64,000 nt of DNA, from positions 2,260,001 through 2,324,000 of the forward strand of contig NZ_JAJONE010000001.1 in the NCBI RefSeq assembly GCF_024700075.1. The letters are read 5' to 3'. Positions within the stretch are counted from its first letter, which is position 1. Each line of letters begins with the position of its first letter. Made by a program: the position numbers and the translations under genes. Shown here in pieces: positions 36,030 through 44,997 of this stretch. The notes beneath the pieces were generated by a model. It was not told the origin of the DNA, ran no database searches, and saw nothing but the letters and a program-made list of their open reading frames with translations. The DNA is from Hymenobacter sp. J193. Its GTDB lineage: Bacteria > Bacteroidota > Bacteroidia > Cytophagales > Hymenobacteraceae.

Positions 36030-36060
36030 AGCCTGACCCACTATCGGGGCAGGCTTTTTT
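36030..36060 (+). terminator. terminator after the DUF721 gene
   Basis: AGCCTGACCC / GGGGCAGGCT stem with a 6-nt loop, followed by six or more T on the plus strand, 27 nt past the stop. Confidence 0.8.
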
Positions 36061-36211
36061 GTGGCTTGTTCTTGCCTCACGACTTTCTCCAAGCCAGCCT
36101 GACTCCTGACTGGGGCAAGCAACGCTAGCTGGCCGTTTGAGCTTAAAAGAGAAAGGCCATGGACTGGCCCGCTTACTTCAGAATAAGTCGACAACATTTC
36201 CAACTCCTCCC

Positions 36212-36784
36212 CTACTCGCCTGGCACAGGCTCATAGCCCAACCGACACCGCTCGTTGTCGAGCAGGTGCAAGTGCTGCTCGGCATCCAGCCGGGTGCGGG
36301 CATTATCAAACTCTTCCCGGAACTGCTCCTTCACCTCACGCCGCTTAATAGCCTCCATGAAGCGGCGGGTATCTTCCGGGCTTTCCAGCAGTAGCCCCGG
36401 CACGGGAGTAGGCCGTCCCAAGTCATCCTTAGCCACCATAGTAAAATAGCTCGTGTTGGTGTGCTTCACTGAGCCTTTTCGCACGTCCTCGGCAATGACC
36501 TTGATGCCCACCAGCAGGGAGGTGCGACCAACGTAGTTGACGGAAGCCAGCAACGAAACCAGCTCCCCTACTTCCACCGGCTGGAGGAAATTTACTCCAT
36601 CCACGCTTACCGTCACGCAGTACGCGCCGGCATGTTTGGAGGCCGCAGCGTAGGCTACTTTGTCCATCAGGGAAAGCAAAATACCACCGTGGATTTTCCC
36701 GCCGAAGTTCGCGTAAGCCGGTATCATGAGCTCCGTCAGGGTTACGCGGGAGTAGGATACGGGCTGGTAGTCTAGAGGTGGCAT
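36212..36784 (-). CDS. acyl-CoA thioesterase, hotdog fold (YciA/BFIT type)
   Basis: 190 residues from the ATG at 36782-36784 (MPPLDYQPVSYSRVTLTELM). The frame stays open for 60 codons upstream, but that part crosses the parS-like site and has no family character. Hotdog catalytic segment ANFGGKIHGGILLSLMDKVA (25-44) with Asn26 and Asp41 as in YciA-like thioesterases. The extra C-terminal stretch (about 150-190, RRFMEAIKRREVKEQF) is helical. Substrate chain length unknown. Confidence 0.9.
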   Translation of the reverse strand: MPPLDYQPVSYSRVTLTELMIPAYANFGGKIHGGILLSLMDKVAYAAASKHAGAYCVTVSVDGVNFLQPVEVGELVSLLASVNYVGRTSLLVGIKVIAEDVRKGSVKHTNTSYFTMVAKDDLGRPTPVPGLLLESPEDTRRFMEAIKRREVKEQFREEFDNARTRLDAEQHLHLLDNERCRLGYEPVPGE

Positions 36785-36937
36785 AGGGCGTATTCTGTTT
36801 ATGAAAGCAGGTGTACTATGTAAAAAATTAAGCGGCCGTCTGGCTTGGCTATCGACCAGTTTCCGGTCTTTGGTCTTCTGTGTAACTTTTATGACCTCGT
36901 TTGCAACCTGATTTTCGCTACTGGCTACGGACAAAAA

Positions 36938-36953
36938 TGTTTCACGTGGAACA
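36938..36953. promoter_or_regulatory. parS-like centromere site
   Basis: TGTTTCACGTGGAACA differs by one base from the ParB-binding consensus TGTTTCACGTGAAACA and is a near-perfect palindrome. It lies 7 nt beyond the stop of the HTH gene, in non-coding DNA. parA/parB are not in the window. The origin candidate is 23 kb away, a typical spacing for parS. Confidence 0.7.
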
Positions 36954-36960
36954 CTTTTGT

Positions 36961-37359
36961 TCACTTAGGACCATACACTTTCAGAAGAAGCTCATTGTAA
37001 GCCTCAAGCAGAGCAATGTACTTGTGCTGCAGGGCCATTAGCTGCTTGGTTGCGTCTATATCGGCCGGGGCTGATACACTATTACGCACTGGTGTTACAC
37101 GTTCTGATGCAACACCAATATGTGTAACAGGCGCTGTAACTGTAAAGGGCAATACAGTTTGTTGCAAAGTTGTAAAGTCATGCGAAAAGTCATGAGATAT
37201 TATTTCGCCGATACGTTTAACGAAATTGTAATCAAGTGTCTCTTCTTTGAATTTACGATATATCGTTGGACGTGTAATACCCAGCTCGTCCACGATACGC
37301 GTAATCGAAATTCCGCTGTTCTTGATGGCTTCCTGCAGTATTTCGCCCTGATGCGGCAT
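36961..37359 (-). CDS. small helix-turn-helix DNA-binding protein
   Basis: 132 residues from the ATG at 37357-37359. The HTH lies in the N-terminus: SITRIVDELGITRPTIYRKF (about 17-36), then a conserved-looking DYNFVKRIGEIISHDFS. The end (about 100-129, ATKQLMALQHKYIALLEAYN) should form a coiled coil, suggesting a dimer or tetramer. The gene and its leader are AT-richer than neighbours and carry repeated TGTWACA words, so autoregulation is plausible. A parS-like site abuts its 3' end. Confidence 0.7.
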   Translation of the reverse strand: MPHQGEILQEAIKNSGISITRIVDELGITRPTIYRKFKEETLDYNFVKRIGEIISHDFSHDFTTLQQTVLPFTVTAPVTHIGVASERVTPVRNSVSAPADIDATKQLMALQHKYIALLEAYNELLLKVYGPK

Positions 37360-37419
37360 GGTCGGCGGTGTAAGATTAATGTAGAGTGTAAATATGAGCA
37401 AAGTGTTTTGCGTAAACAA

Positions 37420-37570
37420 AAACCAGATACAATTACCCGAAATGATACACGCTATAATGATACATACGAATGTAATAAATACACTTTACAGAGAAGTGTT
37501 ACAATGATACACGTATACAAATTTTGTAACACGTCAGAAATTATATTACAATGACAGTGTTAATGTAACA
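37420..37570. promoter_or_regulatory. AT-rich leader with repeated operator-like words
   Basis: Upstream of the HTH gene. ATGATACA occurs at 37442, 37457 and 37504; TGTTACA at 37497; TGTAACA at 37525 and 37564 (TGTTACA and TGTAACA are reverse complements). More copies of the second word lie inside the HTH gene at 37093 and 37123. The rest of the 343-nt gap (37360-37702) shows no gene. Confidence 0.55.
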
Positions 37571-37702
37571 ATTGAAGCCTGTCTGATTAACGCACCACAA
37601 CGGTGTAGCGGATTAGAATGCACTACTGCGCCATCAATCCTCTATTAGGAAAAGTGGGTGTGTAACTATCAACGAACTGGCAGAGTAAGTTGCCACCAGC
37701 GC

Positions 37703-38536
37703 CTAGCGGGCTGGCAGAAACCGATTGGGATAGTCGGTAGTGATGCCGGCGGGACGCAGGGCCAGCAGACGCTTGAAATCCCCGGGGTCATTTACCGTCC
37801 ACGGTACCAGCTGCACCGCCAGGCCAGCCAGCTCGGCAGCCAGCTCAGGCGTGACCAGATGATGCTGCGGACCATACACGGCGGGTGTAAATCCCAGCTG
37901 CTCCAGGTGCTGGCTGAACGGCTGCACATCTTCTACCAGCAGGCAGAGCGGCAGCATGGGCAACTGCCGGTGCGCGAGCTGCAGGATGCGCTTGTCGAAG
38001 CAGAGCAGCGTGGTGCGGGGCAGGACCTGAGACGCCCGTAGCTCCTGTAGCACCAGCTCCAGGAATCGACCCGGCAATGGCTGGAAAAGGCCATCGGCTG
38101 CCGGGTCGCTTTTTAGCTCGATGCTGTAGCGTACCGGAGCGCGGCCCAGCTCGCCGGCCAGGCTATCGAGATTGTGCACTACTTCGCTAAGCAGGGGCTT
38201 ATAGGCTGGTTCGGGCTGCTGCTCCAAGAAGGCAGGGTGCCGGGTAAGCCCGCAGTCGTACCGGCGGATTTCGGCGTAGGGCAGCGCGTACAGGTTGTGC
38301 GCGTACTGCTCGGCGGGGCTGATGGGCAAGCCAGCCGGCGTGCGGCAAATAGTGGCCGACATCCAGGGCTCGTGCGAGACTACCACGCGGTTGTCGGCCG
38401 ACACCACCACGTCCAGCTCTATTACCTCAACTCCCAGCTGCACGGCATACCGAAAAGCCGAAAGCGTGTTTTCGGGCCGCAGGCCGCGGCAGCCACGGTG
38501 ACCATGAATAACGGGATAGTAGGCGGAATCAGACAT
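37703..38536 (-). CDS. glycerophosphodiester phosphodiesterase
   Basis: Hydrolyses glycerophosphodiesters to glycerol-3-phosphate and an alcohol. 277 residues, no signal peptide, so probably cytosolic. GDPD catalytic elements: HGHRGCRGLRPENT (11-24), Glu40 and Asp42 in VIELDVVVS, His55 in VVSHEP, and the late IELKSD and PWTVNDP. Intact. Separated from the HTH gene by the AT-rich leader. Confidence 0.93.
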   Translation of the reverse strand: MSDSAYYPVIHGHRGCRGLRPENTLSAFRYAVQLGVEVIELDVVVSADNRVVVSHEPWMSATICRTPAGLPISPAEQYAHNLYALPYAEIRRYDCGLTRHPAFLEQQPEPAYKPLLSEVVHNLDSLAGELGRAPVRYSIELKSDPAADGLFQPLPGRFLELVLQELRASQVLPRTTLLCFDKRILQLAHRQLPMLPLCLLVEDVQPFSQHLEQLGFTPAVYGPQHHLVTPELAAELAGLAVQLVPWTVNDPGDFKRLLALRPAGITTDYPNRFLPAR

Positions 38537-38635
38537 GGAAAACGTGAACCTTAGTGCGCTGACCAGCCGGCCAGGAGCGCATTTTGTAGAGTATACGAAT
38601 GCCGGCTATTCTGCTCCCCTTTGTACCTTGGGCGC

Positions 38636-39259
38636 ATGAAAAAGATTATTCTAGCCGTTGTAGTGCTGGCCCTGCTTCTGGGCGGCTACCTCTATTATCG
38701 TCATATGTCGGGCACTCCCGAGTACTCGCTGATGCAGGCGGCTAAAGCCGCGCACGACCACGATGCCGCCGCCTTTGGGCGCTATGTGGATGTAGAAAGC
38801 GTGACGGGCAGCCTGGTGGACCAGGTAGCAACTCAGGGCGCGGCGCTGGGCGTGCTCAATCCGGGTGGCCTGGCCATGAAGGGCGCGCTGCGCCTTCTTA
38901 AGCCCCAGCTAACGCAGGCGGCTCGCCGCGAGGTAGAGCGGTACATCGAAACCGGCTCCCTGGAAGCCGCAGCTGCTGCAGCCCCCAAGCGGGCGGTGAA
39001 CGTATCCATTCTGGGGCTGGCCGGTAAAGTGGTGAGCCCCGACAGCCAGTTCAAAGGCATCAAGTACAGCCGCGAAGAAGGCGAGCAGGCGCTGGTAGGA
39101 CTGGAGTTCACCCAGCCGCGCTACGACACAACGGTAGTGGTAGAAGTGAAAATGCGCAACCAGGGCGAATATTGGCAGGCCACTGAAATCACCAACACCG
39201 GGGAAATATTGAAGCACGTAGCTCGGCTGGAGAAAAACCAGTTGCTGAAACGGAAGTAA
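38636..39259 (+). CDS. DUF2939-like membrane-anchored protein
   Basis: 207 residues from the ATG at 38636. One N-terminal helix (about 2-21) anchors an otherwise soluble domain: GTPEYSLMQAAKAAHDHDAA is the DUF2939-type start, with FGRYVDVESVTGSLVDQ next and QGEYWQATEITNTGEIL near the end. Function unknown. A one-mismatch -7 element (TACCTTGG) lies about 10 nt before the start codon, so the leader may be very short. Confidence 0.75.
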   Translation: MKKIILAVVVLALLLGGYLYYRHMSGTPEYSLMQAAKAAHDHDAAAFGRYVDVESVTGSLVDQVATQGAALGVLNPGGLAMKGALRLLKPQLTQAARREVERYIETGSLEAAAAAAPKRAVNVSILGLAGKVVSPDSQFKGIKYSREEGEQALVGLEFTQPRYDTTVVVEVKMRNQGEYWQATEITNTGEILKHVARLEKNQLLKRK

Positions 39260-39284
39260 GAAGTAAGCTGATACTATTATCAAC

Positions 39285-39319
39285 AAAAAGCCCCACACTC
39301 TGAGAGTGTGGGGCTTTTT
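39285..39319. terminator. bidirectional terminator
   Basis: Perfect 16-bp inverted repeat AAAAAGCCCCACACTC / GAGTGTGGGGCTTTTT with a 3-nt loop, between converging genes. Confidence 0.92.
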
Positions 39320-39338
39320 GTTGTGTGATGACGTTGCG

Positions 39339-39629
39339 CTAGATCACGCCCGTATTGGATTTACCACGACCGGCAAACAGCCAGTAGATGATCAGGCCAG
39401 CTAAGGGGAAGAAGAAGATAATGGCAGCCCACAGAATCTTTTTGCCAATTGTCCAGGGCTGACGGAACACGTCGAGCAAAGCCAGAACATCCAAGATAAG
39501 GAGAACCCAGCCCCAGGTGGCCAGGCCGCCGTTGGCATTGAAACGGGCACAAGATGAAACAAGGAGCATCAGCGCGAAAAGCGGCGCAGCGGCAGCCAAA
39601 CGGCTGGTAGAAGCAATGATTTTGTTCAT
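39339..39629 (-). CDS. PLDc_N domain small membrane lipoprotein
   Basis: 96 residues from the ATG at 39627-39629. Signal with lipobox LLVSSC (Cys27), then the PLDc_N two-helix motif: WGWVLLILDVLALLDVFRQP and FFFPLAGLIIYWLFAGRGK. This module normally precedes cardiolipin synthase domains but here stands alone, as it often does in Bacteroidota. Role unknown. Confidence 0.85.
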   Translation of the reverse strand: MNKIIASTSRLAAAAPLFALMLLVSSCARFNANGGLATWGWVLLILDVLALLDVFRQPWTIGKKILWAAIIFFFPLAGLIIYWLFAGRGKSNTGVI

Positions 39630-39724
39630 GGGAGTAGAGAGAAAAGGTGATGAATGCCCTTCTGTACGCCTCACTGCCCGGAATGGATATAGATTATGCA
39701 ATATTTTTTATACAAACTATTGAT

Positions 39725-40378
39725 TTACAATAAATTACTTAAATAAGTACGCACTTTATCCCAGAACTCACCCGCAGCAGCAGGCGCCAGCAGCAGCGAA
39801 AGCACGGCTCCGTACAAGGCGCCGTAGAAGTGAGCATCGTGGTTGATATTATCCCCCTGCCGGCGCGCCATGTAGTAGGAATACGCCAGGTACAGGATGC
39901 CAAACACGAAGGGCTGAATGGGAACCGGCAGCGGAAAGATGTAGATACCGCCCCCACCCAGCGCCACGGGGTAAAACAACACGCTGGCAAATACCACCGC
40001 CGAAACGCCGCCCGAAGCTCCCAGACTAGTGTAAGTAGGATCGTGACGGTGTCGCAGATAGGTGGGAATATCCGACACGATGATGGCGCCCAGGTACAGC
40101 AGCAGAAAGCACATTGTGCCGCCCACCAGGCCGTAGCGGGCCGCATACTCCTGCTGCACCACTGGGCTGAAGGAGTAGAACGCCCACAGATTGAAAAACA
40201 AGTGCACGAAGTCAGCGTGCAGGAAGCCGGAGGTAAGGAAGCGGTACCACTGCTGCCGGCGCTCTACCAGGTATGGGTTGAACACCCAGCTCTCGAGCAA
40301 ATTCCGGTTCGACCACGCGTACATGGAAATGCCGGCAGTTAGCGCAATCAGAATCAGCGCGGGATTGAGGAAGGGCAT
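39725..40378 (-). CDS. rhomboid family intramembrane serine protease
   Basis: 217 residues, about six TM helices. Catalytic GASGG (Ser122) and His183 in NHDAHFYGALYG, with HLFFN (His59, Asn63) forming the oxyanion region. Both catalytic residues are intact, so activity is expected; the substrate is unknown. Lies 42 nt downstream of the prenyl synthase gene on the same strand. Confidence 0.92.
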   Translation of the reverse strand: MPFLNPALILIALTAGISMYAWSNRNLLESWVFNPYLVERRQQWYRFLTSGFLHADFVHLFFNLWAFYSFSPVVQQEYAARYGLVGGTMCFLLLYLGAIIVSDIPTYLRHRHDPTYTSLGASGGVSAVVFASVLFYPVALGGGGIYIFPLPVPIQPFVFGILYLAYSYYMARRQGDNINHDAHFYGALYGAVLSLLLAPAAAGEFWDKVRTYLSNLL

Positions 40379-40420
40379 AAGGGAAGGAAAAGGGGAAGAC
40401 GCTTAAAGCAGGTAGCTAGG

Positions 40421-41392
40421 TTAGCTTTCCCGCTCTAGTAGCTGCAAGGCCAGTTGGTGCAGTGGTTTTTTACGCATTTCGGGGGCCGTCACGCGCTCCA
40501 GGTGCTGCAAGGCGTCCAGGAAGTAGTCATTGATGAGTTGCTCCGTCTGCGGGCGTATTTCGAGCTCATCGTACACGGCCCGCACGGCCTGCACTTTGGC
40601 ATCGGCATCCGGCACGGGCTGACCGATGTGGTGGGCCAGTACGGCGCGCTGGGCTTCGCTGGCCTGGGCCTGGGCTGTGAGCAGCAGATAGGTCTTCTTA
40701 TCACTTACAATGTCACCGCCCACGCGCTTGCCGAAAGTGGCCGCGTCGCCGTACACGTCGAGCAGGTCGTCGCGCAGCTGGAAGGCTAGGCCGATGCCTA
40801 CCCCGAACTGGCGCAGGTGGTCAGCATCCTCGCGGGAAGCACCGCCCAGCAAAGCGCCCAGCTCCAGGGCAAAGCCCAGCAGCACGGCCGTCTTTAGGCG
40901 AATCATGTCGAGGTACTGCGCTATGCTAACCTCGCTTTCCGTTTCGAAGTTCATGTCCCACTGCTGGCCTTCGCACACCTCGGCGGCCGTTTGCGAGAAG
41001 CGGCGCAGCACGTGAGCCAGCAGCTCGGGTTGGATGTCGAACAGCAGCTCATAGGCCCGCACCAGCATCACGTCGCCGCTCAGAATGGCCACGTTGGGGT
41101 TCCAGCTCTCGTGCACGGTAGCCTGCCCCCGGCGCAGGGGCGCCTGGTCCATCAGGTCGTCGTGGAGCAAGGTGAAGTTGTGGAAGACCTCAGTAGCCAG
41201 CGCGGGCTTTACTATAGGCCCCAGGTCATCGGTGAAGAGGTGGGCGCCAAGTAGCGTGAGCAGGGGTCGGATGCGCTTGCCACCCAGGCCCATGATGTAG
41301 CGGATGGGCTCGTAGAGGCTGGTGGGCTGGTCGCCGTAGCGCAGGTCGGCGAGGCCGGCAGAAAGTTTATCGGTGAAGTAAGACAGGTCCAC
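40421..41392 (-). CDS. polyprenyl (isoprenoid) diphosphate synthase
   Basis: 323 residues. Trans-prenyltransferase extending allylic diphosphates with IPP, for quinone or similar lipids. First Asp-rich motif HDDLMD (77-82), second RDDLLD (207-212), and GGKRIRP (38-44) for IPP. Product chain length cannot be fixed from sequence alone; octaprenyl/heptaprenyl-type is likely because Bacteroidota use menaquinone-7. Precedes the rhomboid gene. Confidence 0.93.
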   Translation of the reverse strand: MDLSYFTDKLSAGLADLRYGDQPTSLYEPIRYIMGLGGKRIRPLLTLLGAHLFTDDLGPIVKPALATEVFHNFTLLHDDLMDQAPLRRGQATVHESWNPNVAILSGDVMLVRAYELLFDIQPELLAHVLRRFSQTAAEVCEGQQWDMNFETESEVSIAQYLDMIRLKTAVLLGFALELGALLGGASREDADHLRQFGVGIGLAFQLRDDLLDVYGDAATFGKRVGGDIVSDKKTYLLLTAQAQASEAQRAVLAHHIGQPVPDADAKVQAVRAVYDELEIRPQTEQLINDYFLDALQHLERVTAPEMRKKPLHQLALQLLERES

Positions 41393-41531
41393 GGAAAAAG
41401 GTCGAGGTTCGGAGAGGCAAGGTACGGCGGCGCAAGCGAAGCAGTTGGAACCAAGCCACAGCTGGGTTCTGTACAGGTTCAGACACTACCGCGTCCGTTT
41501 GCTCGTTATGCTCACTTAATGTCCTACTGCT

Positions 41532-42023
41532 ATGCTTACCAGACTACTCTTCAGTATCAGCCTGCTGCTATTCACGGCTCAGACCACCTATGCCCAGGAG
41601 TCTTATAACCGCTGGGAAGCTAGCAAGCCGAAGCCAGTAGTCCCCTTGCCCCGCAAGCCCCCCGTTCCGGCTCCCCCAGCAGCTCCCGCGCCCTCCGATT
41701 CGACGGTGCTCACCACGGGTGATTATTATATTCTGGAGGTGATGCCTATTTTCCCAGGTGGTCAGGAAGCCATGTTCAACTACATTAAAAAGAACCTAAA
41801 GCGCCCACCTGGTCCCAAGCAACGCGGAGAGGTTATGGTGCAGTTTACGGTATCGTCGTCAGGTGTAGTGACTGGGGCCAGCGTGTTACCAGGCCAGGGA
41901 CTGAACCCGGCTTATGATGCGGCAGCCGTGGAAATCATAACCCGTCTGCCCAAGTTCAGGCCTGGTACTCGCCACAACAAGGCAGTCGATATGATTCTAA
42001 CCACTCCGGTACATTTCAAATAA
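41532..42023 (+). CDS. energy transducer TonB-like protein (TonB C-terminal domain)
   Basis: 163 residues. Signal peptide LLFSISLLLFTAQTTYAQ, Pro-rich spacer with PKPVVPLPRKPPVPAPP, then a TonB C-terminal domain (about 75-162): FPGGQEAMFNYIKKNL, VMVQFTVSSSGVVTGASV and DAAAVEIITRLPKFRPG. The signal looks cleavable, not a TonB anchor, so it may be a secreted relative and not an ExbB/D-driven TonB. No ExbB or ExbD nearby. Confidence 0.85.
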   Translation: MLTRLLFSISLLLFTAQTTYAQESYNRWEASKPKPVVPLPRKPPVPAPPAAPAPSDSTVLTTGDYYILEVMPIFPGGQEAMFNYIKKNLKRPPGPKQRGEVMVQFTVSSSGVVTGASVLPGQGLNPAYDAAAVEIITRLPKFRPGTRHNKAVDMILTTPVHFK

Positions 42024-42079
42024 GTGGGCGAGTGCACTCAGGGCACCTGTCCTGAGCAATGTCTTACGCCCTAAGATGT

Positions 42080-42118
42080 GAAAAGCCCTTTTCCGAACGC
42101 AACGGAAAAGGGCTTTTC
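42080..42118. terminator. bidirectional terminator between the TonB-like gene and rnr
   Basis: GAAAAGCCCTTTTCCG / CGGAAAAGGGCTTTTC, 16-bp perfect stem with a 7-nt loop. Confidence 0.85.
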
Positions 42119-42150
42119 GCTTCAGAAATTTTAGCACATTGCCCAGAACG

Positions 42151-42176
42151 GATTGCTTCGCTTTGCTCGCAATGAC
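42151..42176. repeat. short dispersed repeat, half-element
   Basis: GATTGCTTCGCTTTGCTCGC followed by AATGAC: an imperfect GATTGC/GCAAT palindrome with the same layout as the 21862 and 45115 elements. It ends 10 nt from the rnr stop codon. Confidence 0.7.
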
Positions 42177-42186
42177 AAGGCTTTTC

Positions 42187-44700
42187 TTACCGACGGCGGT
42201 TGCCGCCTCCGCCGGACTTGCCACCGCCGGGCCGGCCGCCTTTGCTGCTGCGCTCGGGGCGGTAGCCGCGGCGGCTCTGGCGCTCCTCCTGCTCGCGGCG
42301 TTTTACCGAATCGGGGCGGTTGTCCACCAGCTCGAAGTCGATGGTGCGGTCGAGCAGGTTGGCGGCTTTCACCACCACCTGCAGCTCGTCGCCGAACTGG
42401 ATGATGCGCTTGGTATGCTGGCCTACGAGACGGTAGTTGTCCTTGTCCAGCTCGTAGAAGTCGCCGGGGATGTCGGCAATGCGCACCATACCCTCGCACT
42501 TGTTTTCCTCGATTTCCACGTACAAACCCCAGTCGGTAAGGCCCGATACCACGCCGGTGAACTGCTCGCCCACGCGGTCCTGCAGAAACTCCACCTGCTT
42601 GTACTTGATGCTGGCGCGCTCGGCATTGGCGGCCAGCTTCTCGCGCTCCGAGGAGTGCTTGCACTCTTCCTCAATGGGCTCCACCTCCACATTCTTGCCG
42701 CCTTCCAGGTAATGCTCCAGCAGGCGGTGCGCCATCATGTCGGGGTAACGACGGATGGGCGAGGTAAAGTGCGAGTAGTGCTCGAAGGCTAGGCCGAAGT
42801 GCCCGCGCGGGTCGGTGGTATACGTGGCCTTGGCCATGGTCCGGATAGCCAGCGTCTGAATAACGTTCTGCTCGGGCCGGCCCACCACTTCGCTGCTCAA
42901 ATCGTTGAGCTCGGTGCTCAGCTTTTTGGGGTTGGAGAGGTCGAGCTGGTGGCCGAACTTCTGGGCGAAGAGGGCAAAGTTCTGCAGGCGCTCCTCGTCG
43001 GGGGCGTCGTGCACGCGGTACACCATGGTGTAGCGCGGCTTGCGGTTCTTGAGCTTGAACACGAACTCGGCCACCTTGCGGTTGGCCAGCAGCATGAACT
43101 CCTCAATCATCTTGTGCGCGTCCTTGCGCTCCTTCACGTACACGCCCAGCGGCTTGCCGTTCTCGTCGAGCTTGAACTTCACTTCCTGGGTTTCGAAGCT
43201 GATGGCGCCCTGCTTGAAGCGCTGGGCGCAGAGCTTCTTGGCCATGCTGTTCATCAGCTGGATTTCGGCCGTGTAGTCAGCCTCCAGCCCTTCGATGCGC
43301 TCCTGGGCATCTTCGTAGGCGAAGCGGCGGTCGGAGTGAATGATGGTTTTGCCAAACCAGGAGTTGTAGAGCTTACCGTTCTCGTCCAGCTCAAACACGG
43401 CCGAGAAGGTAAGCTTGTCCTCGTTGGGCCGCAGAGAGCAAAGGCCGTTGCTGAGGCGCTCCGGCAGCATCGGAATCACGCGGTCTACCAGGTACACGGA
43501 GGTAGCGCGGTAGCGGGCTTCCTTTTCCAGAGCCATGCCGGGGCGCACATAATGCGTCACGTCGGCAATGTGCACCCCGATTTCCCAGTGCCCGTTTTCG
43601 AGCTTCTGAATCGACAGCGCATCGTCGAAGTCCTTGGCATCGACGGGGTCGATGGTGAAGGTGGTAATGTGGCGGAAGTCGCGGCGGCGCTCCAGCTCAC
43701 CGGCGGGTATTTCCAGCGGAATGCTTTCCGACTCTTCTTCCACCTCGGCCGGAAACTCAAACGGCAGCCCAAACTCCGCCATGATAGCGTTGATTTCGGC
43801 TTCGTTCTCGCCGGCCTGCCCGAAGCTGCGGGCCACCTCGCCCACGGGCTGGCGGCCGGCATCATGCTCCGGAAACTCGGTGATGCGCACCAGCACCTTC
43901 TCGCCGTGGTTGGCGCCGTGCAGGTTCTCGAAGGGCACGAACACGTCGAAGTAGAGCTTGCGGTTGTCGGGCTTCACGAAGCCAATACCGCCTTTCAGGT
44001 AGAGCCGCCCCACAATCTCGGGGCGCACCCGGTTGAGGACTTCCACTACGTCGCCCACGGGGCGGCCGTCGCGGGAGCCGCGCAGGCGCAGGCGCACGGT
44101 GTCGCCGTGCATGGCAAACTTCAGCCGGTCGGTAAACACGCGCACGTCCTGCTCACTTTCCTCCGAGATGATGAAGGCGTACTTGTCCGTAGCCAGGGCC
44201 ACGGTGCCAGTGATGGTGTCGCCCCCTTCGGAGCGGCCAGCGCGGCGCGGGGTGGTGGGTGCATCAGCATCCGGGAAGTCGAAGCCGGCTTCGCGGCGGC
44301 GGTGTACTACGGGGTCTTGCCCTACCAGCTCGGCGGGCCGGCCACCGCGGTTGACGGCGGCAAATGGCTCCCGGTCGTTTTTGCGGGTTTTGCGGCCGCT
44401 GGAGGGCTCCGTAGCAACCACGGCGGCATCAGGGTCAGTCAGGCGGTAATCGTCGTTTTGCAGCAGGGTAAGCTGGCCGGATTTCTTCAGGCTCTTCAGG
44501 TGCGCAAACACGTCTTCGCGCTGCTCCTTGGTGGTAACCCCCAGGCGGCGGGAAAGCTGACGGTAGGATAAAACTTTGCCGGGGTTGTCGCGGAACACGC
44601 GAAACACGAGGTCTTTGGAAATGGGGTTAGTGGCTTGGTCGCCACGGGCTGCCTTCGCGCGGGAGGCGCGGGGGGCGGCGGATTCGTCTTTTTCTTTCAT
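42187..44700 (-). CDS. rnr: ribonuclease R
   Basis: 3'-5' exoribonuclease that digests structured RNA. 837 residues: winged-helix start (DLVFRVFRDNPGKVLSYRQL), cold-shock domains, RNB catalytic core (TTFTIDPVDAKDFDDALSIQ carries the metal-binding Asp cluster; later YSHFTSPIRRYPDM), S1 domain (GEQFTGVVSGLTDWGLYVEI) and a Gly/Arg/Ser-rich basic tail (SSKGGRPGGGKSGGGGNRRR). Complete and intact. Confidence 0.97.
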   Translation of the reverse strand: MKEKDESAAPRASRAKAARGDQATNPISKDLVFRVFRDNPGKVLSYRQLSRRLGVTTKEQREDVFAHLKSLKKSGQLTLLQNDDYRLTDPDAAVVATEPSSGRKTRKNDREPFAAVNRGGRPAELVGQDPVVHRRREAGFDFPDADAPTTPRRAGRSEGGDTITGTVALATDKYAFIISEESEQDVRVFTDRLKFAMHGDTVRLRLRGSRDGRPVGDVVEVLNRVRPEIVGRLYLKGGIGFVKPDNRKLYFDVFVPFENLHGANHGEKVLVRITEFPEHDAGRQPVGEVARSFGQAGENEAEINAIMAEFGLPFEFPAEVEEESESIPLEIPAGELERRRDFRHITTFTIDPVDAKDFDDALSIQKLENGHWEIGVHIADVTHYVRPGMALEKEARYRATSVYLVDRVIPMLPERLSNGLCSLRPNEDKLTFSAVFELDENGKLYNSWFGKTIIHSDRRFAYEDAQERIEGLEADYTAEIQLMNSMAKKLCAQRFKQGAISFETQEVKFKLDENGKPLGVYVKERKDAHKMIEEFMLLANRKVAEFVFKLKNRKPRYTMVYRVHDAPDEERLQNFALFAQKFGHQLDLSNPKKLSTELNDLSSEVVGRPEQNVIQTLAIRTMAKATYTTDPRGHFGLAFEHYSHFTSPIRRYPDMMAHRLLEHYLEGGKNVEVEPIEEECKHSSEREKLAANAERASIKYKQVEFLQDRVGEQFTGVVSGLTDWGLYVEIEENKCEGMVRIADIPGDFYELDKDNYRLVGQHTKRIIQFGDELQVVVKAANLLDRTIDFELVDNRPDSVKRREQEERQSRRGYRPERSSKGGRPGGGKSGGGGNRRR

Positions 44701-44997
44701 GTAGAAAACGGGCCGCCAGTGGGTGTCTTTTTCGTAGGCGGCAGGGTTAAGTAAAATAGAAAGCGGCCGAATTGGATGCTTTCCGGGGTGAAATTTGCAA
44801 GCCGTGTTACGGGCTTTGGAGGGATACTACGGAATATAGCGGGCAATAACTATTGCCGATCAAAAAATAGCCGGTTACCGTTGCGTTAAGGCGGCCAAAG
44901 CGCGGTAGGTGGGCTGCCGTTTAGTATGAGGTGTCAACGCGCTTGTCAGCGGAAAAGTGCCGCATCTTTTCGTGGGTTATTCAAGAAGTTAATAGAA

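Noticed and set aside
42799..44571. 590-residue plus-strand open frame
   Set aside because: Shadow of rnr, which has complete RNB and S1 domains on the other strand. Composition (Val/His/Leu/Ala-rich) is typical of such shadows.
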